Shown one piece after another: positions 26,208 to 34,684 of a stretch of DNA of 64,000 nucleotides (positions are counted from its first letter, which is position 1; the number at the start of each line of letters is the position of its first letter). Source of the DNA: CAMDTE01 sp964504345 (lineage in GTDB: Bacteria; Bacteroidota; Bacteroidia; Flavobacteriales; Schleiferiaceae); contig CAZDDX010000001.1 in NCBI GenBank assembly GCA_964504345.1, positions 372,001 to 436,000 of the forward strand. Reading direction: 5' to 3'. The notes under the pieces were generated by a model. The model saw only the letters and a program-made list of their open reading frames with translations. It made no database searches and was not told the DNA's origin. A program made the position numbers and the translations under genes.

Positions 26208-27319
26208 ATCCGTCGCGCACAACCCGCCGAATGCCCCGTGGGGTACATGCCGTAGTGCTGCTGGTGCACCTGGGGTGGACGTTGCTGACGGTCCCCAGCG
26301 CACTGGCGTTCTATCTATCCCCGGAGCGCTGGAATTCCCTTGGTTTTTTTGCCTTGATTGCACCGGGCCTGGCCCTGGGGCATGCTTTCCTGCTCCTGTA
26401 CTGGACTACCCAATTGCGTCGATGGGCCCTGATTTCGGCCGTTGCCTTGGCTCTTACCTATCCGCAATGGCGCGGCACCTTGAACCTTTCGTTGGAACAA
26501 TCTACGGAGCAGCCCTTGTGGCGGGTTGCCTCCTGGAACGTACACGGCTGGCGCAACGCCTCTTGGACCAACCTGGATTCAACCGCACGCCTCATGGTGC
26601 AGCACGTGGAGAAAATAGACCCCTTGGTTTTGGCCCTCCAAGAACACCGAAAATCCATTCATCCCTTGCTCGCCCCCCATTGGCCCTACGCTCACCACGA
26701 ACCGGACCAAAGCGGATTGGCGATTTACTCCAAAAAGCCGTTTGGCCGGAAGGGGTACGTGCCGTTTGACGCTCCCTACCGGGGGCACGAGGGCTTTCTT
26801 TGGGCGGATTGTGCCCTGCCGGCAGGCGATACGGTACGACTGATCAACGTGCACCTGGTCACTACCACCTTCGTACCCGAGCGCTACGAAACCTTGGATC
26901 CGGACGTTCCAGCGGAGCCCAGCAATCAGTGGGTTCGGGAGGGATCAGACATAGCGGTGCGCCTGGGACGAGCCTCGGCACGAAGGGCCATGCAGGTGCA
27001 GCAAGTGGCTGATTTTGCGGCCAACAGCCCCCATCCGGTGGTGTGGTGCGGAGACTTCAACGACACCCCGTCCTCTTTTACCTACCGAACGGCTACCCAA
27101 AATACACAGGATGCCTTTTTGCAGGCCGGTAAAGGGTTTGGAAACACGTACACCAAGTTGGCCTTGGTTCCGCTGCGCATTGACCACATTTTGGTTCAAA
27201 CGCCGTGGCACGCCGTAGGGTACGCTGTTTGGAAACAACCGTTCAGCGACCACCACCCGGTGGCCGTTGATTTTGCCACCGCGGACACCTTGGGGGCGAC
27301 GTCGGTAGAAACCCGCTGA
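26204..27319 (+). CDS. Membrane-anchored endonuclease/exonuclease/phosphatase (EEP) family hydrolase
   Basis: A 371-residue protein with three N-terminal hydrophobic segments (about 14-90) and then an EEP domain: SWNVHGWR, LALQEHRKS (metal-binding Glu), LINVHLV, WCGDFNDTPSS and SDHHPVAVDF. The domain should face the periplasm or outside. EEP proteins cleave phosphodiesters or phosphoesters of nucleic acids, lipids or sugars, and the substrate here cannot be told. The start at 26204 is set by the ATGA overlap with the rhomboid gene; a longer open frame from 25547 is an artefact of overlap. Confidence 0.9.
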   Translation: MNPSRTTRRMPRGVHAVVLLVHLGWTLLTVPSALAFYLSPERWNSLGFFALIAPGLALGHAFLLLYWTTQLRRWALISAVALALTYPQWRGTLNLSLEQSTEQPLWRVASWNVHGWRNASWTNLDSTARLMVQHVEKIDPLVLALQEHRKSIHPLLAPHWPYAHHEPDQSGLAIYSKKPFGRKGYVPFDAPYRGHEGFLWADCALPAGDTVRLINVHLVTTTFVPERYETLDPDVPAEPSNQWVREGSDIAVRLGRASARRAMQVQQVADFAANSPHPVVWCGDFNDTPSSFTYRTATQNTQDAFLQAGKGFGNTYTKLALVPLRIDHILVQTPWHAVGYAVWKQPFSDHHPVAVDFATADTLGATSVETR

Positions 27320-27346
27320 GGGGAGGGCAATGGATGCACGGCCGGT

Positions 27347-29074
27347 TTACCCCGCGCGCGATCCTGTTTTTTGAACCCGACGCAAGTCTAAGGTAAACAG
27401 CGGATGGCGCGGCAAGCCCTGCACGCTGCGGGGTATGGCCCGCACCGACACGTCGTACCACAAGGGGATCACGGGCAACTGATCGTGGATTTGCTGGTCC
27501 AAGGCGGCCATTTGCGCGGCGCGCTCTTGGGGGTCTTGAACGCGCAACGCCGCGTCAAGGGCAGCGTCGAATCCGGACAAGCGGGTGCGGGTGTAGTTGG
27601 GACCCCGCGGCGTCCACTTGCGCGAATCAAACAAGGATAAATAATTCTCTGCGTCCGGGTAATCCGCAATCCAAGAGGCCTTGAACAGAGCCAAGCCCGC
27701 TTGGGATTTGGATTCGCGAAAGGATGCGGCAGGAAGTACCTCCACCCGGACGGGCAACCCTAAGGCAGACCACTGCCCTTGGATGAATTCGCACACGTCG
27801 CGGCCGGACTCTGTAGTGCTCAAAACCAGCGGACCGCCCGGAGCCACCCAGCCGGAGGCATCCAAACAGCCGGCCGCTCGGAGCAGTGCACGCGCTTCCT
27901 CCGGCGCGTAGCGCAACGGATCTTCCCACTCCGCTGCAGGCCGGTATCCCGGCAACCCCGCGGGAATCATGCCGCCGTGGGCCGGAACCCCCATGCCGTT
28001 TTTCAAATGACGAACCAACGCCGCACGATCCACGGCCAACGCCAACGCCCGACGCACCCGAACGTCGGCCAAAACGGCCGGCTGGGGATTTTCCATCCGC
28101 AATGCCAAGTACTCCGTGTTCAAAAACGGCGCCACGTGCAGCACCAGACGCTCCCGGAGCGCGGGCTGCAACTCGCCTGTTGGCGTGAGCAGTTGGTCTT
28201 TGTAGGCCGCATCCACCCCGTGGATTTCGTCCAAACCACCACTCAAAAATGACAAATAGGCCGCCTGGCGATCGGAGACAAACCGAATGGAAACTGCCTC
28301 CAAATAAGGCAACCGACGTCCGGCCGCATCCCGCTCAAAGTAACGGGTGTTGCGCCGAAGCACCAATTTTTCGCCGTTGTTCCAAGCTTGGAACCGAAAA
28401 GGTCCGCTGCCCACCGGGCGCTTGCCAAAGTCCGCTCCCAGTTCGGCTACGCTCTCACGCGGAACCACCGAGCAATACGGCATGGACAAAAGGCCAAAGG
28501 GGGAAGGGCCGCCGGCCGCAAAGCGAAGTTCCACCACGGTGTCGTTGGGGGCGGATAAGCGCTCTAAACCGTCCAAAACCCATGCGCCCGGCGCAGCCAA
28601 GGATGGACTGCGGAGGCGCTCCAAACTGTACACCACGTCCGCAGCAACCACGCGCCGACCTTGGGGCAAGCCGGGTCCGTGGTGAAAATAAACGTCCGAG
28701 CGCAGCACAAACCGAATGCTGCCGTCTGCGGATTGGGACCAACTTTTGGCCAGCAACGGACGCGGCTGCAATGAACTGTCCAATTCAATAAGGGTGGAAA
28801 AGAGGTGTCGAGCCGTCCAAAGGGTGGCCTGCTCCCGAGCAAAAGCGGGGTCCAAGGTGGCAATGCCGGTGGGTTCATTGTACCGGAATACGTGGGCCTC
28901 GCGCTGTTCGTTGGAAAGCGAAGATTCTCCCGGGGTCCCAGAACTGCATTGGCTGACGAACCCCCACGCCAGAATTCCCGCTACAGCGCGGCAGGCCGAA
29001 GGAAAGAACCGTCGGGCCTTCCCGCCAAAAATGGGGTGAAAAAGGCTGTTGGAAAGGGGTTGAAAAACGCGCAC
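27347..29074 (-). CDS. Peptide/oligopeptide-type ABC transporter substrate-binding lipoprotein (orphan)
   Basis: A family 5 extracellular solute-binding protein of 575 residues. From the GTG start at 29074 it has a basic N-terminus with RR, a hydrophobic core (AVAGILAWGFV) and a probable lipoprotein cysteine at 43 (SQCSSGTPGE). The body shows the family pattern YNEPTGIATLDPAFA, VVAADVVYSLERL, GSGPFRFQAW and the hinge region DVRVRRALALAVDR. The GTG is preferred because a TACCTTTG element ends 4 nt upstream; an in-frame extension to 29131 is possible. No permease or ATPase genes are nearby, so the partner transporter, if any, is elsewhere. Confidence 0.88.
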   Translation of the reverse strand: MRVFQPLSNSLFHPIFGGKARRFFPSACRAVAGILAWGFVSQCSSGTPGESSLSNEQREAHVFRYNEPTGIATLDPAFAREQATLWTARHLFSTLIELDSSLQPRPLLAKSWSQSADGSIRFVLRSDVYFHHGPGLPQGRRVVAADVVYSLERLRSPSLAAPGAWVLDGLERLSAPNDTVVELRFAAGGPSPFGLLSMPYCSVVPRESVAELGADFGKRPVGSGPFRFQAWNNGEKLVLRRNTRYFERDAAGRRLPYLEAVSIRFVSDRQAAYLSFLSGGLDEIHGVDAAYKDQLLTPTGELQPALRERLVLHVAPFLNTEYLALRMENPQPAVLADVRVRRALALAVDRAALVRHLKNGMGVPAHGGMIPAGLPGYRPAAEWEDPLRYAPEEARALLRAAGCLDASGWVAPGGPLVLSTTESGRDVCEFIQGQWSALGLPVRVEVLPAASFRESKSQAGLALFKASWIADYPDAENYLSLFDSRKWTPRGPNYTRTRLSGFDAALDAALRVQDPQERAAQMAALDQQIHDQLPVIPLWYDVSVRAIPRSVQGLPRHPLFTLDLRRVQKTGSRAG

Positions 29075-29078
29075 AAGG

Positions 29079-29086
29079 CAAAGGTA
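29079..29086 (-). promoter_or_regulatory. Promoter -7 element of the substrate-binding lipoprotein gene (TACCTTTG)
   Basis: A perfect TAnnTTTG match on the minus strand, 4 nt before the GTG start. With the plus-strand element at 29092 it makes an inverted repeat with a 5-bp centre. Confidence 0.5.
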
Positions 29087-29091
29087 GTCCG

Positions 29092-29099
29092 TACCTTTG
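29092..29099 (+). promoter_or_regulatory. Promoter -7 element of the mtaB operon (TACCTTTG)
   Basis: A perfect TAnnTTTG match on the plus strand, 8 nt before the mtaB ATG. It is the right arm of the palindrome formed with 29079-29086. Confidence 0.55.
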
Positions 29100-29107
29100 G
29101 ACGTTCT

Positions 29108-30418
29108 ATGGGAGCGACAGTAGCTTTTCACACCTTGGGCTGCAAATTAAACTTTGCAGAGACCTCAGCCCTGGCCCGAGATCTGGTTCAGGCCGGCTAC
29201 GCCAAAGTGGATTTGGCGGACGGGGCCGACGTGGTCATCATCAACACGTGTTCTGTAACGCAGCAGGCGGATGCCGAGTGCAAAACCGTGGTGCGGCGTG
29301 CGCTGAAGGCCAATCCCAACGCTTTTGTGGCGGTAACGGGGTGCTATGCGCAGCTGAAACCCAGCGAAATAGCGGCCATGGAGGGTGTGGACCTGGTTTT
29401 GGGCGCCAAAGAAAAAATGAATCTCCCGGCATTTTTGGCCGACTTGACCAAACGTCCGCACGCGGAGGTGCACTCCTGCGAAATCGACGACGTGGATCAG
29501 TTTACCAGCGCCTATAGCGTGGGAGACCGGACCCGTGCCTTCTTGAAAGTTCAAGACGGATGCGATTACAAATGCACCTACTGCACCATTCCCTTGGCAC
29601 GGGGCATCAGCCGGTCCGCTCCGGTGGAAGCGGTGGTACGCGATGCGCAATCCATTGTTGATCAAGGAATTCAGGAGGTGGTGCTCACCGGGGTGAACAT
29701 CGGAGACTACGGCAAGGGCGAATTTGGCAACAAACGCCACGAACATACTTTTTTGGACCTGCTGCACGCCTTGGACGCCGTGGAGGGATTGGACCGGATC
29801 CGCATTTCTTCCATTGAACCCAACCTTTTGAGCGACGAAATCATTGATTTCACGCACGCTTCCAAGCGTTTTGTTCCCCACTTCCACATCCCGCTCCAAA
29901 GCGGCAACAACGAAGTACTCGGCAAAATGAAGCGTCGGTACCGGCGCGAATTATACCAAGAACGGGTGGCGCGGATTTTGGCGACCCGTCCGGACGCCTG
30001 CATCGGAGTGGACGTCATTGTAGGCTTCCCCGGCGAAACGGAAGAGCACTTCCTGGACACCTACCGCTTTTTGGAACAACTTCCCATCGGTTACCTCCAC
30101 GTATTCACGTATTCGGAGCGAGCCAACACGGAGGCGGTTGAACTTCCCGGAGCTGTGCCGGTGGCCGAACGCAAGGCCCGCAACCACCGACTTCGCCTGT
30201 TGAGCGCCATCAAACAACGCGAATTTGCCGTACGCCACGAAGGCTCCCTCCGGCGCGTTTTGTGGGAATCCGAAGACCGCGATGGGCGCCTGTTGGGCTA
30301 CACAGAGAATTACCTCCGTTTGAGCCGTCCCTTTGACCCCAGCCGCGCCAATACAGTGGAGCACGTGGTGGTAGGTTCGCTTCGACCCGACGGAACCCAA
30401 GAAGTCCTGAATCCATGA
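29108..30418 (+). CDS. mtaB: tRNA t6A37 methylthiotransferase MtaB
   Basis: A radical-SAM enzyme that converts t6A37 to ms2t6A37 in ANN-decoding tRNAs. The 436-residue protein has the N-terminal UPF0004 cysteines (C12, C48, C79), the radical-SAM motif C152-x3-C156-x2-C159 (GCDYKCTYCTIP) and a C-terminal TRAM-like domain. MtaB rather than MiaB is indicated by the HTLGCKLNFAETS start and the QDGCDYKCTYC context. The Sua5-type enzyme at 7747 makes its precursor modification. Its TGA overlaps the next ATG by 4 nt. Confidence 0.94.
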   Translation: MGATVAFHTLGCKLNFAETSALARDLVQAGYAKVDLADGADVVIINTCSVTQQADAECKTVVRRALKANPNAFVAVTGCYAQLKPSEIAAMEGVDLVLGAKEKMNLPAFLADLTKRPHAEVHSCEIDDVDQFTSAYSVGDRTRAFLKVQDGCDYKCTYCTIPLARGISRSAPVEAVVRDAQSIVDQGIQEVVLTGVNIGDYGKGEFGNKRHEHTFLDLLHALDAVEGLDRIRISSIEPNLLSDEIIDFTHASKRFVPHFHIPLQSGNNEVLGKMKRRYRRELYQERVARILATRPDACIGVDVIVGFPGETEEHFLDTYRFLEQLPIGYLHVFTYSERANTEAVELPGAVPVAERKARNHRLRLLSAIKQREFAVRHEGSLRRVLWESEDRDGRLLGYTENYLRLSRPFDPSRANTVEHVVVGSLRPDGTQEVLNP

Positions 30419-31227
30419 TGGACGCTGCCTTTGCCCAAGCGCTTGAAAACGCCATCCGTCCGGTTGGACGCTACATTGCCAACGAACGCAAGGGATTTTC
30501 CACGTCTGCCGTGGAAACCAAGTCCTTAAATGCTTTGGTGAGTTACGTGGACCAAGAAGCGGAAAAACAGCTGGTGTCAGCCCTTCATGCGTTGTTGCCG
30601 GAGGCCGGATTCATTGCTGAGGAAGGCAGCGGCGCTCCTTCCCCAGACGGTACTTGGGACTGGGTGGTGGATCCGCTGGACGGCACCACCAATTTCATCC
30701 ACGGAATTCCCACCTACGCCGTGAGCGTTGGCCTACTGCACCAAAATACTCTGGTGGCGGCGGCCGTGTACGAGCTGGGACAAGACGAGTACTTTGCCGC
30801 GGAGTTGGGACGCGGTGCGCGCTGCAATGGAAACCCCATCCGCGTATCGAACACCCACAATTTGTCCGACAGTCTGGTGGCTACCGGTTTCCCCTACTAC
30901 GATTTCAGTGAAATGGCCGCCTACAACGACACCCTGCACGCTTGCTTTCGCCAAACCCGCGGGGTTCGGCGGTTGGGCAGTGCCGCAACGGATCTGGCGT
31001 ACGTGGCCTGCGGCCGGTTCGAAGCTTTTTTTGAGCACGGATTGTCGCCTTGGGACGTGGCCGCCGGCATTTTGCTGGTGCGCGAAGCAGGCGGCTGGGC
31101 GGGCTCCTTCGGCTCCCACACCCCGGACGACCGCACCTTGGTGCACCACCGCGAAATCGTGGCGGGCAACGACGGCGCCGGGCAAGCGCTGCACCAGCTG
31201 GTTCAACACCATTTTCAACGTCCATGA
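30415..31227 (+). CDS. Inositol monophosphatase family protein
   Basis: A Mg2+-dependent phosphomonoesterase of 270 residues. The family metal-site motifs are IAEEGSG (67-73), DPLDGTTNF (86-94) and SPWDVAAGILLVREAGG near the C-terminus. Possible substrates include inositol-1-phosphate, PAP (CysQ-like) or fructose bisphosphates; the sequence does not decide. It starts inside the mtaB stop and ends inside the rfbC start (both ATGA). Confidence 0.92.
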   Translation: MMDAAFAQALENAIRPVGRYIANERKGFSTSAVETKSLNALVSYVDQEAEKQLVSALHALLPEAGFIAEEGSGAPSPDGTWDWVVDPLDGTTNFIHGIPTYAVSVGLLHQNTLVAAAVYELGQDEYFAAELGRGARCNGNPIRVSNTHNLSDSLVATGFPYYDFSEMAAYNDTLHACFRQTRGVRRLGSAATDLAYVACGRFEAFFEHGLSPWDVAAGILLVREAGGWAGSFGSHTPDDRTLVHHREIVAGNDGAGQALHQLVQHHFQRP

Positions 31228-31805
31228 ATTTTGTCCCCACTCCCCTCCCCGACGTCTACGAAGTACACCCCCGAGTGTTCGCAGACGAGCGCGGTTACTT
31301 TTTTGAATCCTACAACCAGCGGGCGTGGGAGGCGGCAGGAATCCAGGCCCACTTCGTTCAAGACAACGAGAGCCAAAGCGCTCGAGGTGTTTTGCGGGGT
31401 TTGCATTTTCAGAAACCGCCCCGTGCTCAGGGCAAGTACGTCACAGTCGGCGCGGGCGCCGTTTACGACGTGGCCGTTGATTTGCGCCCCCACTCGCCCA
31501 CCTACGGCCAACACTTTGGGGTGGTTTTGACGGCGTCGGCCAAAAATGGCTTGTGGATTCCGCCCGGCTTTGCGCACGGATTTCTCACCCTGGAAGACAA
31601 CACCGTTTTTCGGTACAAGTGTACCGATACCTACGCACCGGAAACCGAGGGCTGCCTGGCTTGGGACGACCCCACCGTTGGGATTGACTGGGCCGGCATT
31701 TGGAACCAGTACTTGGGACCCAATGGGGCCGAATTTGCTCCTCAATTGAGCCCAAAAGACCAACAAGGGACCCTTTGGACGGATTTTACCTCGCCCTTCG
31801 CATGA
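31224..31805 (+). CDS. rfbC: dTDP-4-dehydrorhamnose 3,5-epimerase
   Basis: Epimerises C3 and C5 of dTDP-4-keto-6-deoxyglucose on the way to dTDP-L-rhamnose. The 193-residue cupin has the active-site pattern QDNESQSARGVLRGLHFQ (catalytic His61), YDVAVDLR, PPGFAHGF and KCTDTYAPETEGCLAWDDP. The start at 31224 is fixed by the ATGA overlap with the phosphatase. rfbA, rfbB and rfbD are not next to it, which is unusual because these genes are normally grouped. Confidence 0.93.
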   Translation: MNFVPTPLPDVYEVHPRVFADERGYFFESYNQRAWEAAGIQAHFVQDNESQSARGVLRGLHFQKPPRAQGKYVTVGAGAVYDVAVDLRPHSPTYGQHFGVVLTASAKNGLWIPPGFAHGFLTLEDNTVFRYKCTDTYAPETEGCLAWDDPTVGIDWAGIWNQYLGPNGAEFAPQLSPKDQQGTLWTDFTSPFA

Positions 31806-34666
31806 GCGCCAAAGCTGCCCCCAAAAAGTCCACCCGCCCGGAAACGGAGACGGAAGAGGAATTCATCCGCATTTACGGCGCTCGGGAACACAACCTGCAC
31901 AACCTAACGCTGTCCATCCCGCGCGAAAAGTTGGTGGTCATCACCGGCTTGAGCGGCAGCGGCAAATCCTCCCTGGCGTTTGACACCCTGCACGCGGAAG
32001 GCCAGCGTCGGTACATGGAAACCTTTTCCGCCTACGCCCGGCAATTCATGGGCAATTTGGAACGGCCTGACGTGGACGCCATTGAGGGATTGAGCCCCGT
32101 CATTGCCATTGAGCAAAAGACCACCAGCCGCAACCCCCGCTCCACGGTGGGCACCGTTACCGAAGTGTACGACTTCCTGCGCTTGCTCTACGCCCGCGCC
32201 TCCACGGCCTATTCCCAGGCGACGGGAGAAGCCATGGTGAGCTACACGGATGCGGAAATCTTGGATCGCGTGTTGGAGACGCAAAACGGCGAAACCGTTG
32301 CGGTTCTGGCGCCCGTGGTTCGGTCCCGAAAGGGCCACTACCGCGAGCTGTTTGAAAGCATGGCCAAGCAGGGATTTCTTCGGGCCCGCGTCAACGGAGT
32401 TTTGGTGGAGATTACCCGCGGCATGAAGTTGGACCGCTACAAGACTCACGACATCGAGGTGGTCATCGACCGCTTGGTGGTGGAGTCGGACAAACCGGAC
32501 CGCCTGCGTCAAGCACTGCAATTGGGTTTGAAGCACGGCAAGGGCTCCGTGAGCATTCTGCACCTGGCCAGCAACAAGCTGATTCCCTACAGCCGACACC
32601 TCATGTGCCCCACCACGGGCGAGGCCGCCCCGGAGCCGGAACCCAATACCTTTTCGTTCAATTCTCCCAAAGGCGCCTGCCCGCGCTGCAACGGCTTGGG
32701 CGAGGTACGCGAGGTGGATTTGGACCGACTGGTCCCCAACCCCAAAAAATCCATCAAAGAGGGTGCCTTGGCGCCGCTCGCCGAGCAAAAGAAATCCTGG
32801 ATCCACCAACAACTGGAGTGGATTGGGTTGCGTTTTGGCTTTGACCTGAATACCCCTTGGGAAGACCTTCCGGAAGCCGGACGCGACGCCATTTTGTACG
32901 GGATCCAAGAGACCTTTGAAGTGCCCAACAAAGCCGTGGGCGTCACCCGTCGGTTAAAAATTGACTACGAGGGCATCATTCCCTTTCTAAACACCATGGC
33001 CACCACCGAGGGCAATCGCTCCCTGCAACGGTGGGCCGAAGAGTATTTGGTGGACCGAACCTGCCCCAGCTGCTCCGGCCTTCGGCTCCGCACCGAGGCA
33101 CTGCAATTTAAGGTTGCGGGCAAAACCATTGCGGAACTGGCCAACTGGGACCTGGCTTCCTTGGCGCTGTGGTTGGACACCGCTGAAGCAGAGCTTCCGT
33201 CGGCCCAGCAAAAAGTGGGCGCTGAAATCTTCAAGGAGCTCCGCACGCGCATTGGCTTCTTGAACAACGTGGGACTGACGTATTTGGCGCTGAACCGCCC
33301 GGCCCGCAGTTTATCCGGTGGCGAGGCCCAACGCATTCGGTTGGCCACCCAAATCGGATCGCAGCTGATGAATGTTCTGTACATTTTGGACGAGCCGAGC
33401 ATTGGTTTGCACCAGCGAGACAACCAACGACTCATCGAAAGTTTGCAGCAATTGCGGGACGTGGGCAACACCGTTTTGGTGGTGGAGCACGACCTGGACA
33501 CCATGAAGGCCGCGGACCACATCATCGACATGGGCCCGCGAGCAGGCATCCACGGCGGACGCATTGTGGCTCAAGGAACCTTCGACGAAGTGGCGGAGGC
33601 CCCTACCCTCACCGGCGCTTTTTTGCGCGGCGAAACGCACCTCCCCCTACCGTTGGTGCGTCGGCCCGGAAACGGAACCGAATTGGTTCTGGAAGGGGCC
33701 ACGGGCAACAACTTGCACGACGTCACCTTGCGCATCCCGCTGGGAACGTGGACCGCCATCACCGGGGTTTCCGGCAGCGGAAAGTCAACCCTCATCAACG
33801 AAACTCTTTACCCCTTACTGGCGGCGTACTGCTACAACGCACTGGACAAACCGCTGCCCTACCGCGCCATTCACGGATTGGAACACCTGGACAAAGTGAT
33901 CGACGTGGACCAAAGTCCCATTGGCCGCACCCCGCGCTCCAACCCCGCCACCTACACCGGACTGTTCAACGAAATACGCAACTTGTTTGCGCAACTTCCG
34001 GAAGCTAAAATCCGCGGGTACGCCCCCGGACGGTTCTCCTTCAACGTAAAAGGCGGACGCTGTGAGGTGTGCGAAGGCGACGGCATGCGCTCCATTGAGA
34101 TGAATTTTCTGCCCGACGTCTACGTGCCCTGCGAAGGTTGCCGCGGCAAACGCTTCAACCGCGAAACCCTGGAGGTTCGCTACAAAGGAAAGAGCATTTC
34201 CGACGTCTTGGAAATGAGTGTGGAAGAGGCAGTTCCCTTCTTTGAAAACCTCCCCAAAGCAAAGCGAATCCTGCAAACCCTTCACGACGTTGGCTTAGGC
34301 TACCTCACCTTGGGCCAATCCTCCACCACCCTTTCCGGCGGTGAGGCGCAACGCGTGAAATTGGCGACGGAACTCTGCAAAAAGGACACCGGACGCACCC
34401 TGTACATCCTGGACGAACCGTCCACCGGATTGCACTTTGAAGACGTGCGCATTTTGGCAGGAGTTTTGCAACGGTTGGTGGGCAAAGGCAATACCTTGAT
34501 CCTCATTGAACACAACACGGACCTCATCGAACAGTCGGACTGGGTCATTGACCTGGGGCCCGAAGGAGGTTCCGGCGGCGGGCGCATTGTGGCCGAAGGC
34601 ACGCCCGAAGCGCTGGCCCACAACCCCAAAAGCACCACCGGACGCTTTTTAATGGGCGTTCGCTAA
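31802..34666 (+). CDS. uvrA: Excinuclease ABC subunit A, copy 2
   Basis: A 954-residue UvrA with both ABC modules: GLSGSGKSS at 49-57, GVSGSGKST in the second half, and SLSGGEAQRIRLAT / TLSGGEAQRVKLAT signatures. Zinc pairs CPRCNGLG with CPSCSGLRL and CEVCEGDG with CEGCRGKRF are intact. It differs clearly from copy 1 at 13522 and looks like the more canonical of the two (TTSRNPRSTVGTVTEVYDFLRLLYAR). Its start is set by the ATGA overlap with rfbC. Both copies seem able to bind DNA and ATP; the division of labour is unknown. Confidence 0.95.
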   Translation: MSAKAAPKKSTRPETETEEEFIRIYGAREHNLHNLTLSIPREKLVVITGLSGSGKSSLAFDTLHAEGQRRYMETFSAYARQFMGNLERPDVDAIEGLSPVIAIEQKTTSRNPRSTVGTVTEVYDFLRLLYARASTAYSQATGEAMVSYTDAEILDRVLETQNGETVAVLAPVVRSRKGHYRELFESMAKQGFLRARVNGVLVEITRGMKLDRYKTHDIEVVIDRLVVESDKPDRLRQALQLGLKHGKGSVSILHLASNKLIPYSRHLMCPTTGEAAPEPEPNTFSFNSPKGACPRCNGLGEVREVDLDRLVPNPKKSIKEGALAPLAEQKKSWIHQQLEWIGLRFGFDLNTPWEDLPEAGRDAILYGIQETFEVPNKAVGVTRRLKIDYEGIIPFLNTMATTEGNRSLQRWAEEYLVDRTCPSCSGLRLRTEALQFKVAGKTIAELANWDLASLALWLDTAEAELPSAQQKVGAEIFKELRTRIGFLNNVGLTYLALNRPARSLSGGEAQRIRLATQIGSQLMNVLYILDEPSIGLHQRDNQRLIESLQQLRDVGNTVLVVEHDLDTMKAADHIIDMGPRAGIHGGRIVAQGTFDEVAEAPTLTGAFLRGETHLPLPLVRRPGNGTELVLEGATGNNLHDVTLRIPLGTWTAITGVSGSGKSTLINETLYPLLAAYCYNALDKPLPYRAIHGLEHLDKVIDVDQSPIGRTPRSNPATYTGLFNEIRNLFAQLPEAKIRGYAPGRFSFNVKGGRCEVCEGDGMRSIEMNFLPDVYVPCEGCRGKRFNRETLEVRYKGKSISDVLEMSVEEAVPFFENLPKAKRILQTLHDVGLGYLTLGQSSTTLSGGEAQRVKLATELCKKDTGRTLYILDEPSTGLHFEDVRILAGVLQRLVGKGNTLILIEHNTDLIEQSDWVIDLGPEGGSGGGRIVAEGTPEALAHNPKSTTGRFLMGVR

Positions 34667-34684
34667 CGCCCCAAAACCCTATTT

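Noticed and set aside
31050..31223. N-terminal extension of rfbC
   Set aside because: It runs inside the IMPase gene. The ATG at 31224 gives the ATGA overlap and the family-typical start.
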